Source of the DNA: Dolichospermum planctonicum
GTDB lineage: Bacteria; Cyanobacteriota; Cyanobacteriia; Cyanobacteriales; Nostocaceae
NCBI RefSeq assembly: GCF_005402965.1
Contig: NZ_BJCF01000032.1
Span: forward strand, 1 to 52,676
Direction of reading: 5' to 3'
Length of the DNA: 52,676 nt
Under the pieces are notes generated by a model, which searched no databases, was not told the origin of the DNA, and was given only the letters and a program-made list of their open reading frames with translations. Both the position numbers and the translations under genes were made by a program. Shown here one piece after another: positions 35,344-43,278 of this stretch. Numbering within the stretch: the stretch's first letter is position 1; every line of letters starts with the position of its first letter.

Positions 35344-35423
35344 CTTGTTTATGATTAGCACCACACAATCATTACCATATAATTATTTTTTCCGGAATAT
35401 CATACACCACCCTAGAACAGTTA

Positions 35424-35485
35424 ACAAGTAGATGCACCCTGATAACTAACTTCCCCTAGTCGGCTAACACCACTGGGGGTTTTTT
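35424..35485 (+). ncRNA. nsiR1: NsiR1 copy 3
   Basis: TCCGGA at 35391-35396, same transcript body and terminator as copy 2, T tract 35480-35485. It lies 142 bp after copy 2. Confidence 0.8.
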
Positions 35486-35577
35486 CTTGTTTATGATTAG
35501 CACCACACAATCATTACCATATACATTACCATATAATCATTTTTTCCGGAACATCATACACCACCCTAGAACAGTTA

Positions 35578-35639
35578 ACAAGTAGATGCACCCTGATAAC
35601 TAACTTCCCCTAGTCGGCTAACACCACTGGGGGTTTTTT
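35578..35639 (+). ncRNA. nsiR1: NsiR1 copy 4
   Basis: TCCGGA at 35545-35550, transcript body identical to copies 2 and 3, T tract 35634-35639. Its period is lengthened by a 12-bp duplication upstream of the promoter. Confidence 0.8.
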
Positions 35640-35719
35640 CTTGTTTATGATTAGCACCACACAATCATTACCATATAATCATTTTTTCCGGAATATCATA
35701 CACCACCCTAGAACAGTTA

Positions 35720-35781
35720 ACAAGTAGATGCACCCTGATAACTAACTTCCCCTAGCCGGCTAACACCACTGGGGGTTTTTT
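35720..35781 (+). ncRNA. nsiR1: NsiR1 copy 5
   Basis: TCCGGA at 35687-35692. Terminator arm CCCCTAGC loses one pair relative to copies 2-4. T tract 35776-35781. Confidence 0.8.
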
Positions 35782-35894
35782 CTGTTCCTACTCTTTCTCA
35801 AAACCGCTAGGTAGTTGACTCCTGAAATCAACACAAATCGAATTTGTTAACAATAAATTTATCCGGAAGATCGTTATACACCTGAGAACATCTA

Positions 35895-35953
35895 ATTGGT
35901 AGATGCACCCTGATAACTAAACTCCCCCGGCTAAAATCCACTGGGGGTTTTTT
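35895..35953 (+). ncRNA. nsiR1: NsiR1 copy 6 (divergent)
   Basis: TCCGGA at 35862-35867 and GGTAGATGCACCCTGATAAC in the body. The terminator stem is shortened to CCCCC / GGGGG, T tract 35948-35953. Upstream sequence differs from the 142-bp units. Confidence 0.75.
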
Positions 35954-36055
35954 CTCAAAAACATAATCTTAACCTACCCTATCATTAAAACTATTCTCTG
36001 GCAATATCCCCAAACAAATAAGTTTCTGGTCATTTTCACCCACGAACTACTTCCT

Positions 36056-36229
36056 TTAACTTACACAGTGGCGAAATATACTACTAGACTCATGGATATG
36101 CCAACCTGAAAATTTTCTAGCAATTACTTTCATTGTATTGTGATCCTTATGGCCGAATTCAGAATGATTACCGCGATAGTTAATGGCACTCTTAATTATT
36201 TCTTTATAATTATCTGAACAAACAGCCAT
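36056..36229 (-). CDS. Doubtful small ORF
   Basis: 57 residues from the ATG at 36229 (MAVCSDNYKEIIKSAINYRG), polar and plausible in composition but with a weak ribosome site and no recognised family. It lies just beyond the last NsiR1 unit. It could be a remnant. Confidence 0.2.
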   Translation of the reverse strand: MAVCSDNYKEIIKSAINYRGNHSEFGHKDHNTMKVIARKFSGWHIHESSSIFRHCVS

Positions 36230-36339
36230 TGAGCAACCTGTGATTTTTTTATAACATATTCTAGATTGATATATCAATACCCCTGACCAAATTCAGTTAT
36301 TTTACCGATAAAGAAATAGGTAATAGGTGAGATTTTGAT

Positions 36340-36362
36340 TAGTTACCCATTACCCATTACCA
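36340..36362. repeat. Short CCCATTA heptamer repeat
   Basis: About three units of the heptamer seen at 11467-11564. Confidence 0.6.
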
Positions 36363-36389
36363 GCCTAAATTACCCTAAATTTAGCCCGC

Positions 36390-36790
36390 TAACAAATTAA
36401 TTGACATTCTGCGGTCTAAAGACACACAGATTCTTTAAGACTTGCTTAAAAGGAATAGTCAATTATCCCGGTACACGCTTAAAACAACTACCAGTCCGAC
36501 AGGTATTGCAGTTGCGCTTACTTTTATGTTTTTTTGCTTTCCGAGTCCATCAAATTTTGGCGGTATTACACTCCATATTTTACCTTTACTTGTTTACCCA
36601 GGCTACGGTCAAATGCCCAGACGAGATAAATCAGGGGTTTCTCCTTATTAAAATACTTCTTCGTGTAGATGGTTGTTCTTACTTGCAGTCCAATTATATC
36701 TTATGCTCGGCGAATAAATAAATGAATAAATTCGCCGTTGGCACTTCCTCCACTGTCTAAAGCCAAGTGGCTTCCGTGCCTTTTTTGCGA
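36390..36790 (-). mobile_element. IS200/IS605-like remnant with two right-end modules, no tnpB
   Basis: Read on the minus strand, two stretches resemble the right end (and omega-RNA region) of cyanobacterial IS200/IS605 elements. One near 36738-36782 has CCACTTGGCTTTAGACAGTGG. The other near 36397-36430 has GTGTCTTTAGACCGC and ends in ATGTCAA. The 300 bp between them is too short for a tnpB gene and has stops in all useful frames, though one minus frame ends in a Cys-rich stretch (KRNCNTCRTGSC). Assignment is by pattern only. Confidence 0.4.
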
Positions 36791-36802
36791 TTTTCTTGTG
36801 AT

Positions 36803-37021
36803 TTAGTCAATTGTGATTTGTTGAGGTGCGTTCGCTTTACCGTTTTGGGTTTCTGTACTCAGGTTACTGGTACTTTTTGCACAACATTTTTTATCTAGCC
36901 AACTTTTGACGGGTTCTTCATTCAGGTTGAGTCGGAGGACACCAGAAACGAACCCACCCATAAATGAAACTGGATTCTGGGCAAATTCTTGAAACAGGGG
37001 GGATAATTCACTAATAAACAT
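36803..37021 (-). CDS. Small conserved cyanobacterial protein
   Basis: 72 residues from the ATG at 37021 (GGAG 7 bp upstream). The first 45 residues (MFISELSPLFQEFAQNPVSF, then GGFVSGVLRLNLNEEPVKSWL) look conserved in Nostocales from memory. The end is polar and variable. Function unknown. The IS605-like stretch lies directly downstream on the same strand. Confidence 0.65.
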   Translation of the reverse strand: MFISELSPLFQEFAQNPVSFMGGFVSGVLRLNLNEEPVKSWLDKKCCAKSTSNLSTETQNGKANAPQQITID

Positions 37022-37267
37022 TATACTCTCCAAGTATTGCTGTCAAAAATTATTAATTCTTCATTAATCTTAACATATCTGGGCGAGAAAGCAACTAGTA
37101 AGGCCGTGAAGTCGAAGGTGATAGGTCCTCTGCTTTTTAGTGATTGAGAATGGACTGAGGACGAATCTCAACCTGTATGATCACACAAGAACTACCATGA
37201 TTAATCTTGATTTTTAACCCGTATTTAATTAAAATAAGCTATCTAAATTAAAATTAAAAATTAAATT

Positions 37268-38095
37268 ATGGCAAGCAACTGGGAAAACTTTCTAAAAAAT
37301 TTGGGTGAATGGCGTGGTTCATTTACTAAAATATCCCCCCATGGTGAAATATTAGATTCTACTCCTAGTATTCTAAATTTAGAAGCTGATGATCATAATC
37401 AATCTGTACTTTTTAGATTACGCCGTTTTAATTCTGGTAATTATGATAGTCCTCCTATTCAGGATTATCAACAGGAATATCGTTCTTTAGGAAGACAGAA
37501 TATCTTTTTTGCTACGGGAGCTTTTTCTAAAGGAACATTGCAATTAGCTCCTTTTTCTGAATTTGGAGCCGAATACGGTTTTGTTGATCATGATCGTCGG
37601 TTACGTTTAGTACAATTATATGATCAAAGAGGCAACTTTATTAGTTTAACTCTGATTAGAGAATTTCGCAGTTTTACAGATGCTTATGAACGTCCGCAAC
37701 TGACGGTAGAACAGTTGATTGGTAATTGGCAAGGTAAAGCTCATACAGTTTACGCGGATTTGAGACCATCAGAAACCTATGCCACTTATTTAGAAATTCA
37801 AAAAATAGGTGATGGATATTTAGAACAAAAATTATCTTTTCAATCGCAAATTATGACTGTAAAAGCTAGGATAGAAGGAAATAAAATCATCTCAGAAACG
37901 GAAGGAATTGCTCGACGGATTTTATTATTGCCTGATGGAAGTTCTAGTAATGTTCCTTTGCAACTACAATTGAGAAAATCTTTTTTTGTCGAAGCAGGTT
38001 GGTTAGTTAGAGAAAATGAACGTCAACGGTTAATTCGTAATTATAGTGACAAAGGTGAATGGATTAGCTCAACTCATGTTATTGAACATAAATAG
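37268..38095 (+). CDS. DUF3598-family protein
   Basis: A 275-residue soluble protein with the cyanobacterial DUF3598 pattern: NWENFLKNLGEWRGSFTKIS, TLIREFRSF, LIGNWQGKAHTVYADLRPSE and VEAGWLVRENERQRLIRNY. The fold is lipocalin/calycin-like by family knowledge, with two repeats of a beta-barrel. The ligand is not known. It stands alone. Confidence 0.8.
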   Translation: MASNWENFLKNLGEWRGSFTKISPHGEILDSTPSILNLEADDHNQSVLFRLRRFNSGNYDSPPIQDYQQEYRSLGRQNIFFATGAFSKGTLQLAPFSEFGAEYGFVDHDRRLRLVQLYDQRGNFISLTLIREFRSFTDAYERPQLTVEQLIGNWQGKAHTVYADLRPSETYATYLEIQKIGDGYLEQKLSFQSQIMTVKARIEGNKIISETEGIARRILLLPDGSSSNVPLQLQLRKSFFVEAGWLVRENERQRLIRNYSDKGEWISSTHVIEHK

Positions 38096-38227
38096 GCTTG
38101 GCTTTAGTAAAATATTTTTTAATAAAATATTTTTGTGTTAGCAGAAATCTATGGGTGGACTGGCAGCCCGTCCCAGAACAGTTAAGCCGAGTACGGGCGA
38201 ACAGATATTCGCCCCTACGCAGGAATC

Positions 38228-39301
38228 TTAAGGAGTGATTAATTGGCTTGGGAACATACATTTATCAGAGTCGCAACCACTAGGACCCGACTCTAATAAC
38301 TCACCCAAATCGTAGCGACTTAAAGCACCACAGAAGTCATCCGTCTTGCGTCGAACCTTGACCTCTCTACATAAACTCTCAAAAGTGAGCTTATCTATAG
38401 GCTCGAAGGGTAAACGGGGAAATGTTTGGATATCATCAAATCTTGCTAACAATGCAGCGGAAACATATCCTTCGTCATTTTGGATAGCTTCATATATGCG
38501 TGTTCCCAATGCTTCTATTTCTTCAGAACGAAGTTCCAGAGTAGCTGAAGTGTTATGTGTGACATAATGGTTTTGAACTTGCATGACAAAATCTAATTGC
38601 GCTAATACAGAAAACCTAGAAACCTCTATTTTGTCAGCACCGGGTAAGTCCGCCCAAGATACAGCCACTGGTATTTCTACCAACCACTCTGTACACCGTG
38701 GATCAAAAGGATCATTAAGCAAGTTACCATTTTCATCCTTGTCAGATTGAGAGGGGATAACATTGTAACCATAATCTATACAGGCCAGGGCTACAGGGTC
38801 GTTTTTGCGGAAGGTGATACGACGGATGAATCTTTGGGCTTTGGGGGGATGCCAACCCGGTGAAGCACCGGTTAAAAGGGATTTAGTGCCGGCTGGTTGA
38901 ACTGTAGTACAACGGTTAGGGCGTTTTATCTGATGGCGATCGCAATATTCCCATACTACCTTATGAACTACATCTTTCCAGAAGTTAAGATATTTTTGCT
39001 CACTACGTTTAAACATCAATCCTTGGGGAGTTTCTGGTCTTCCGGTTTCCCACCAACGCAACCAGTCTGTACCAAAGGCATGAACAAAGAAGTCAAATAA
39101 TCCGGTAAAGGATACACCGACAATGGGGTCAAGTTCCCGGCTGTATTGATAGCGGGGTTCAAGGAATTGGTGGTTTAATAATGCAACAACAGAGAGCGCA
39201 CCAGCGGTAAATACTTCTTCTTGTTCTCTATAGTTGTCGGGATCTAGTTGGTTTAAGTGTACCTCGGACAAATTACAGTGGAAGTTGCTACCGATAATCT
39301 C
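38228..39301 (-). CDS. nrdJ: Class II (B12-dependent) ribonucleotide reductase, exon 2
   Basis: C-terminal 357 residues of the adenosylcobalamin-dependent ribonucleoside-triphosphate reductase, which makes deoxyribonucleotides without needing oxygen. It continues exon 1 in frame: GAG (Glu) at 39301 restores the active-site NPCGE motif, then IIGSNFHCNLSEVHLNQL. The last residues include the Cys-rich tail (SGPSGCDSDKCMF). An annotator would otherwise call a separate gene starting at 39271 (TTG) because of the intron. Confidence 0.92.
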   Translation of the reverse strand, partial: EIIGSNFHCNLSEVHLNQLDPDNYREQEEVFTAGALSVVALLNHQFLEPRYQYSRELDPIVGVSFTGLFDFFVHAFGTDWLRWWETGRPETPQGLMFKRSEQKYLNFWKDVVHKVVWEYCDRHQIKRPNRCTTVQPAGTKSLLTGASPGWHPPKAQRFIRRITFRKNDPVALACIDYGYNVIPSQSDKDENGNLLNDPFDPRCTEWLVEIPVAVSWADLPGADKIEVSRFSVLAQLDFVMQVQNHYVTHNTSATLELRSEEIEALGTRIYEAIQNDEGYVSAALLARFDDIQTFPRLPFEPIDKLTFESLCREVKVRRKTDDFCGALSRYDLGELLESGPSGCDSDKCMFPSQLITP

Positions 39302-39594
39302 CAGTTTTGTTACCCTAAAGGCTTTTTATCCTCTAGTTCTACAGGTTCTATATTCCCTGTAGCTCCGCGTACCTTTTATACGTATGACTATAACACCATA
39401 AAAACTGCTAGTTATACGTACCCCCACACTCTTGGAGAGCTTATATTCTAGAAAACAATTTCGTTGTCATCTAGTTTCACTCCCTACGCTGTACGGTGTC
39501 AATAGCCTTTTATTTCCATTGATTACCACGGGATTAGCTTCTCAGCTTTCCCCGTATTTGCGGGGTTTTTTACGTGAGGCAAGTGTTATAAAAT
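39302..39594 (-). other. Group I intron in nrdJ (293 nt)
   Basis: Removal of exactly 293 nt joins codon GGT to GAG and rebuilds NPCG-E with no base lost. The 5' exon ends in U and the intron ends in G, as in group I introns. P1 pairs exon CGTGTGGT with intron nt 15-22 (GCCTCACG), giving the U-G wobble at the splice site. Other helices: P2, nt 30-34 with 41-45; P3, nt 65-74 with 124-133 (8 of 10 pairs); P7 core ACUA/UAGU, nt 120-123 with 205-208; a P9-like hairpin, nt 233-239 with 250-256. No open reading frame inside. It does not start GTGYG, so not group II. Confidence 0.8.
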
Positions 39595-40818
39595 ACCACA
39601 CGGATTCAATCCAAACCTACCCATCCTATGTTCTAATTCATCAGGACTGATTTCAGGATAATTCTCTTGTATCCATCCTTTACCCTTACCTTGGTCATAG
39701 GCACGTAAAAAATCTCTTTTAATTTCTGGTGTATTTAATAAATCTGCATTAGCCCTAGCAACCGCTTCACCTGCCCACTGAATTGCTCCTTCACCGCTAT
39801 AATACTGTTTGCGTACAGATGCGATAGATTCCTCTAAAGTGGGCTTACGATGAAATACTCTTGTATGGTTAGCCATTCGTAAAGCGTCACGTTCTGGATC
39901 AATACGCCAGTTACCTTCTGTGTCCTGTTGCCATAGGTCATCTTTTGACATTGCGCCTTTTTCATCTTCTGATATAAATTGACGCATACCCGCGCTACGG
40001 CGGACATTACCAGCAACTACGGTGACTGCTGCTTCGTCAATGAGTAAGCAACATTCAACAGAGTTTAATTTTCTACCTACAGCTTTGTTAAGAATTGAGG
40101 CAATACGCTGATAGAGTCCTGATAGTTTCACGGGGTTGGCAACACCACCAAATCCTCTGAGAGATTCACCAGATTTACGGACATCGGAAATATCTACAAC
40201 TACTTGTACATTACCACTAAAACGCTGATCGGAGGATAGTTCTAAAACACTTTGGTAGGATTTTACCCAACCTTCTCGACTATCCCCAACGTAAATAATA
40301 ACACTGTCACCATCCAAAAGGATTTGTGTAAGTTCACGACGCTGTTCCTTGGGTGTACTACCAACTTCGCCGCGAATAGTGACATGAAGATGATTACGTA
40401 TAGAAGGAAGTTGATTAATATACTGTGGCTCGATCACTGCTCCCGTACCACAGCCCATCATAGCTAAATCCATCATCAACCCAAAGGCTTCCCAGTCCAC
40501 AAGGTTCGTAGAGGTGCAGTTATAAGCACCAGAATAGTTTTTCGCCTTAGATAACCAATTTGTGCCACCAACCCACAACCAGCGCCCGCTAGGGAGAGAT
40601 TTCATGCTTCGCTGCATCTTATCCAAGATAACAGCCTCTTCATGGGTGAGCCTTCCTAATTCCATCAAACCGCGTAAAGTGCGATCGCACACCTGACCCC
40701 ATGTTTCTCTCAAACCCGCATCTGTGCGTCTGCTGTAGGTTCTAAAAAACACCGGATTAGCTGCTGGGGCGGATTCTGGAAATACAGGCTGATATTTGCA
40801 TTCAAGTTCTCTGACCAT
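39595..40818 (-). CDS. nrdJ: Class II (B12-dependent) ribonucleotide reductase, exon 1
   Basis: N-terminal 408 residues: APAANPVFFRTYSRR at the start, LPSGRWLWVGG, the active-site Cys in YNCTSTNLVDW, then GNVRRSAGMRQF and the end GLNPCG. The radical-bearing Cys lies in NPCGE, which the intron interrupts between Gly and Glu. The start is taken as the ATG at 40818 (MVRELE); a GTG at 40842 gives eight more residues. Joined to exon 2 the enzyme has about 765 residues, normal for the cyanobacterial form. No nrdA/B is in the window. Confidence 0.92.
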
Positions 40819-40842
40819 AATAAGATTTTGTTTCTGACTCAC

Positions 40843-41605
40843 AAATTAAGACTATAACGCCAAGTAGTTATATGATCAAAGATTGCTAAAATCGCCACTT
40901 TGTGATCTATCTATTTTTGTGTCAATTGTAACTTTATTTTCTTTTCAGTAAAAAAACCTGAGTGGGGTCTAGAATTGTCAATTTGTAAAGTTTTACCTAC
41001 CATTTTTCTCAAAATAGGTAATCTGTGTAATTTAGTAATTTTCATATTCTCTATAGCTGCATATAATACTACACTTAGACGAATATACATCAGCTTTTGA
41101 TTGATAGATTTTAACTTCATCTTTTAATTTTTGAATACGTTTATATTGTTCATGATCGTAATCTTTTAGTTTATGATCTTAATCTTTTAATTTTTGAATA
41201 AGTTTATATTTTTCATGATCGTAATCTTTTAGTTCATGATTTTAATCTTTTAGTTATTTTTTATACGAAATTAAATTTGATTTTAAATAGAAACTTCTTT
41301 ATAAATAAACTTTGCTATTGTTACAAAAACTTGTAAGATGTGATTAAATATTTAATTATAGTTTTTTTAACAATTGCTATAAATAATATTTATGTAATAA
41401 ATATATTTTAATGTTTACTCTTTTTATTTTATTCATCCTTTAATTTTAAATATCTTACTTTTAAAAGTATGTTTAAATACCTATTTATATTAAGTATTTT
41501 ATTTACTGAAAATTTGCCGTAAAGTAAAAAATTTAAATATTTACAACTTTATAATATGTATATAATAATTTTAATTAACGCATAAATTGGAAAATAAATT
41601 ACAAA
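40843..41605. other. AT-rich intergenic region with a 63-bp direct repeat
   Basis: About 760 bp with no convincing gene; one AT-rich minus ORF (40911-41120) is not accepted. It contains the direct repeat at 41121-41246 and very AT-rich sequence up to the PPOX gene. Confidence 0.5.
41121..41246. repeat. Two tandem copies of a 63-bp repeat
   Basis: Units at 41121-41183 and 41184-41246 share CTTTTAATTTTTGAATA and TTCATGATCGTAATCTTTTA, differing at a few bases. A third partial TCTTTTAGTTATT follows. Confidence 0.8.
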
Positions 41606-42187
41606 ATGCCACTAGCACCCTGGAAAAGTCTGATTACTCGTGCTTTACATCATAACCGTAGCCTTGCTTATTCTCGTTATTTACAACTAGCAACAATAAA
41701 AGAAAATGGTTTTCCTGCAAATCGTACTGTCGTTTTTCGTGGTTTTCTAGAAGATACTAACGAATTAAAATTCATTACCGATATTCGTAGTGCAAAAGCC
41801 GAACAAATATCAAAACAACCTATAGCGGAAGTTTGCTGGTATTTTCCCAAAACTAGAGAACAATTTCGTATTACTGGAGAATTAATATTAATAAGTGATG
41901 ATTCTCACACCAATTTACAACCAGTGAGAATCAAAATGTGGCAAGAATTGAGTAATGCAGCCAGACTACAATTTTGTTGGCCACATCCTGGTAAAATGAG
42001 AATAACAACAGCAACAGCCTTTACACCACCAGCACCAAACCCTATAGAACCAGTAGAAAATTTTTGTTTATTATTACTTGCGCCGATACAAGTAGATCAT
42101 TTAGAATTGAGAGGTGAACCGCAAAATAGATGGGTTTATCACCGCAATGAAAACCAGGAATGGTTAACTGAAGCAATAAACCCGTAA
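41606..42187 (+). CDS. PPOX-type FMN flavoprotein (Npun_F5749-like)
   Basis: A 193-residue pyridoxamine-phosphate-oxidase-fold protein with the cyanobacterial subgroup pattern: PWKSLITRALHHNRSLAYSRY, LATIKENGFPANRTVVFRGF, IRSAKAEQI, AEVCWYFPKTREQFRITGE. It binds FMN by family; the reaction is not known and it is distinct from true PdxH. It stands alone. Confidence 0.85.
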   Translation: MPLAPWKSLITRALHHNRSLAYSRYLQLATIKENGFPANRTVVFRGFLEDTNELKFITDIRSAKAEQISKQPIAEVCWYFPKTREQFRITGELILISDDSHTNLQPVRIKMWQELSNAARLQFCWPHPGKMRITTATAFTPPAPNPIEPVENFCLLLLAPIQVDHLELRGEPQNRWVYHRNENQEWLTEAINP

Positions 42188-42224
42188 TTTTATCTATAAT
42201 TTTAAGATTCTGATTTCAGCATTT

Positions 42225-42977
42225 CTAGATTCCTGCACCATCAAAAAATTCCTGAATCTGTTTATCTCGAATATTACAGAAATTGTGTTCTTTTGGTAAC
42301 TCATCTTCTTGGGGGAATTTACCAATTAAAATGGGGGTTTTTGCAGGATTTTGGAGAGATTGAATTTGTGCTTCTAGTGCTTCAATGCGGTCTACTAAAG
42401 TGCGAATTACTTGGGCTTCTGAGTCAGGTAAGTTACTATGTTCTAGAGGTGCAACCCGCACTCCAGAACGGTAAATAATGCGTCCAGGAACACCGACCAC
42501 TGTGCAACTAGATGGTACATTTCTCAACACCACTGAACCAGCACCAATACGGACATGATCACCAATTTCAATGTTTCCTAAAACTTTTGCCCCAGCACCA
42601 ACCACGACATTTTCACCTAATGTGGGGTGACGTTTACCGCTTTGTTTACCTGTTCCTCCTAGAGTAACACCTTGGTAAATCAGTGCGTAATTACCGATAA
42701 TAGCTGTTTCTCCAATCACCACTCCCATTCCGTGGTCAATAAATACACCTTCACCAATTACAGCACCTGGGTGAATTTCAATACCAGTTAGAAACCGAGC
42801 GATATGAGAAATTAAGCGAGGGAAAAAAGGAATACCAATACCACGCAACCCGTGTGCAAAGCGGTGGAAAATTAAGGCTTGCAAACCAGGATAGCAGAAT
42901 AAAACCTCCAACCAATTCCGGGCTGCAGGGTCACGTTCAAAGATAATACGAAAATCGGCATGGAGTCTAGAGAACAT
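42225..42977 (-). CDS. cysE: Serine O-acetyltransferase
   Basis: Acetylates serine for cysteine synthesis, linking the sulfate taken up by cysTW to amino-acid production. 250 residues from the ATG at 42977 (the longer reading starts at GTG). It shows the SAT N-terminal helix ([23 protein letters not shown]), the left-handed beta-helix ([31 protein letters not shown]), [15 protein letters not shown] and a C-terminal coiled tail. It is not next to the sulfate genes. Confidence 0.95.
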   Translation of the reverse strand: MFSRLHADFRIIFERDPAARNWLEVLFCYPGLQALIFHRFAHGLRGIGIPFFPRLISHIARFLTGIEIHPGAVIGEGVFIDHGMGVVIGETAIIGNYALIYQGVTLGGTGKQSGKRHPTLGENVVVGAGAKVLGNIEIGDHVRIGAGSVVLRNVPSSCTVVGVPGRIIYRSGVRVAPLEHSNLPDSEAQVIRTLVDRIEALEAQIQSLQNPAKTPILIGKFPQEDELPKEHNFCNIRDKQIQEFFDGAGI

Positions 42978-43278
42978 GAAAATAGTACCCTTAGATAGCA
43001 CAACAAGCTACTCTCCCATAGTATCGTGATTTGGTGATGGAAAATGGGGTGGTTATTCGGAATAAATGAATTTAAACGGGAAAATCAATTTAAAATCCCA
43101 AATCTCAAGTTGTTTCATGAGTGTTGCAAAAATTGAGGATATTTCATATTCAGCAAAAAGGAATGAATAATTAACCGCAGATGAACGCAGATGAAGATGG
43201 ATGAGTTTATAAATTTTATGATTCTGTGCCGCCTCTCATATTAGTTAGTGCAAATTCAAATTTTTAGGATTTAATTCT
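42978..43278. other. Intergenic region with dispersed repeat
   Basis: About 300 bp without a gene. Near 43173-43203 lies CCGCAGATGAACGCAGATGA followed by AGATGGATGAG, a sequence found dispersed in many bacterial genomes. Nothing else recognised. Confidence 0.4.

Larger units (their letters stand above)
34859..36055. repeat. nsiR1: NsiR1-type small RNA gene array
   Basis: Six clear units and one decayed unit upstream of hetF, all reading on the plus strand, away from hetF. Copies 2 to 5 repeat at 142, 154 and 142 bp; the longer period is due to a 12-bp duplication near 35521-35532. Each intact unit has TCCGGA, a 17-bp spacer, a GAAC-containing -10 region, a conserved GTAGATGCACC-TGAT start and a hairpin followed by six or more T. 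This layout matches the NsiR1 array known upstream of hetF in Anabaena sp. PCC 7120. Confidence 0.85.

Noticed and set aside
35274-35790. CRISPR-like array
   Set aside because: The units are whole 142-bp promoter-RNA-terminator modules with no short repeats and unique spacers; they fit NsiR1.
36401-36721. Two overlapping plus-strand ORFs of 69-106 residues
   Set aside because: Several frames are open at once, no ribosome site, and the segment lies within the IS605-like remnant on the other strand.
38228-40842. nrdJ as two broken pseudogene halves or an intein-containing gene
   Set aside because: The halves join without loss of a codon, the insert has no long ORF or intein motifs, and it shows group I splice-site features.
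40911-41120. 69-residue Lys-rich minus-strand ORF
   Set aside because: AT-driven composition, no family, no convincing ribosome site.
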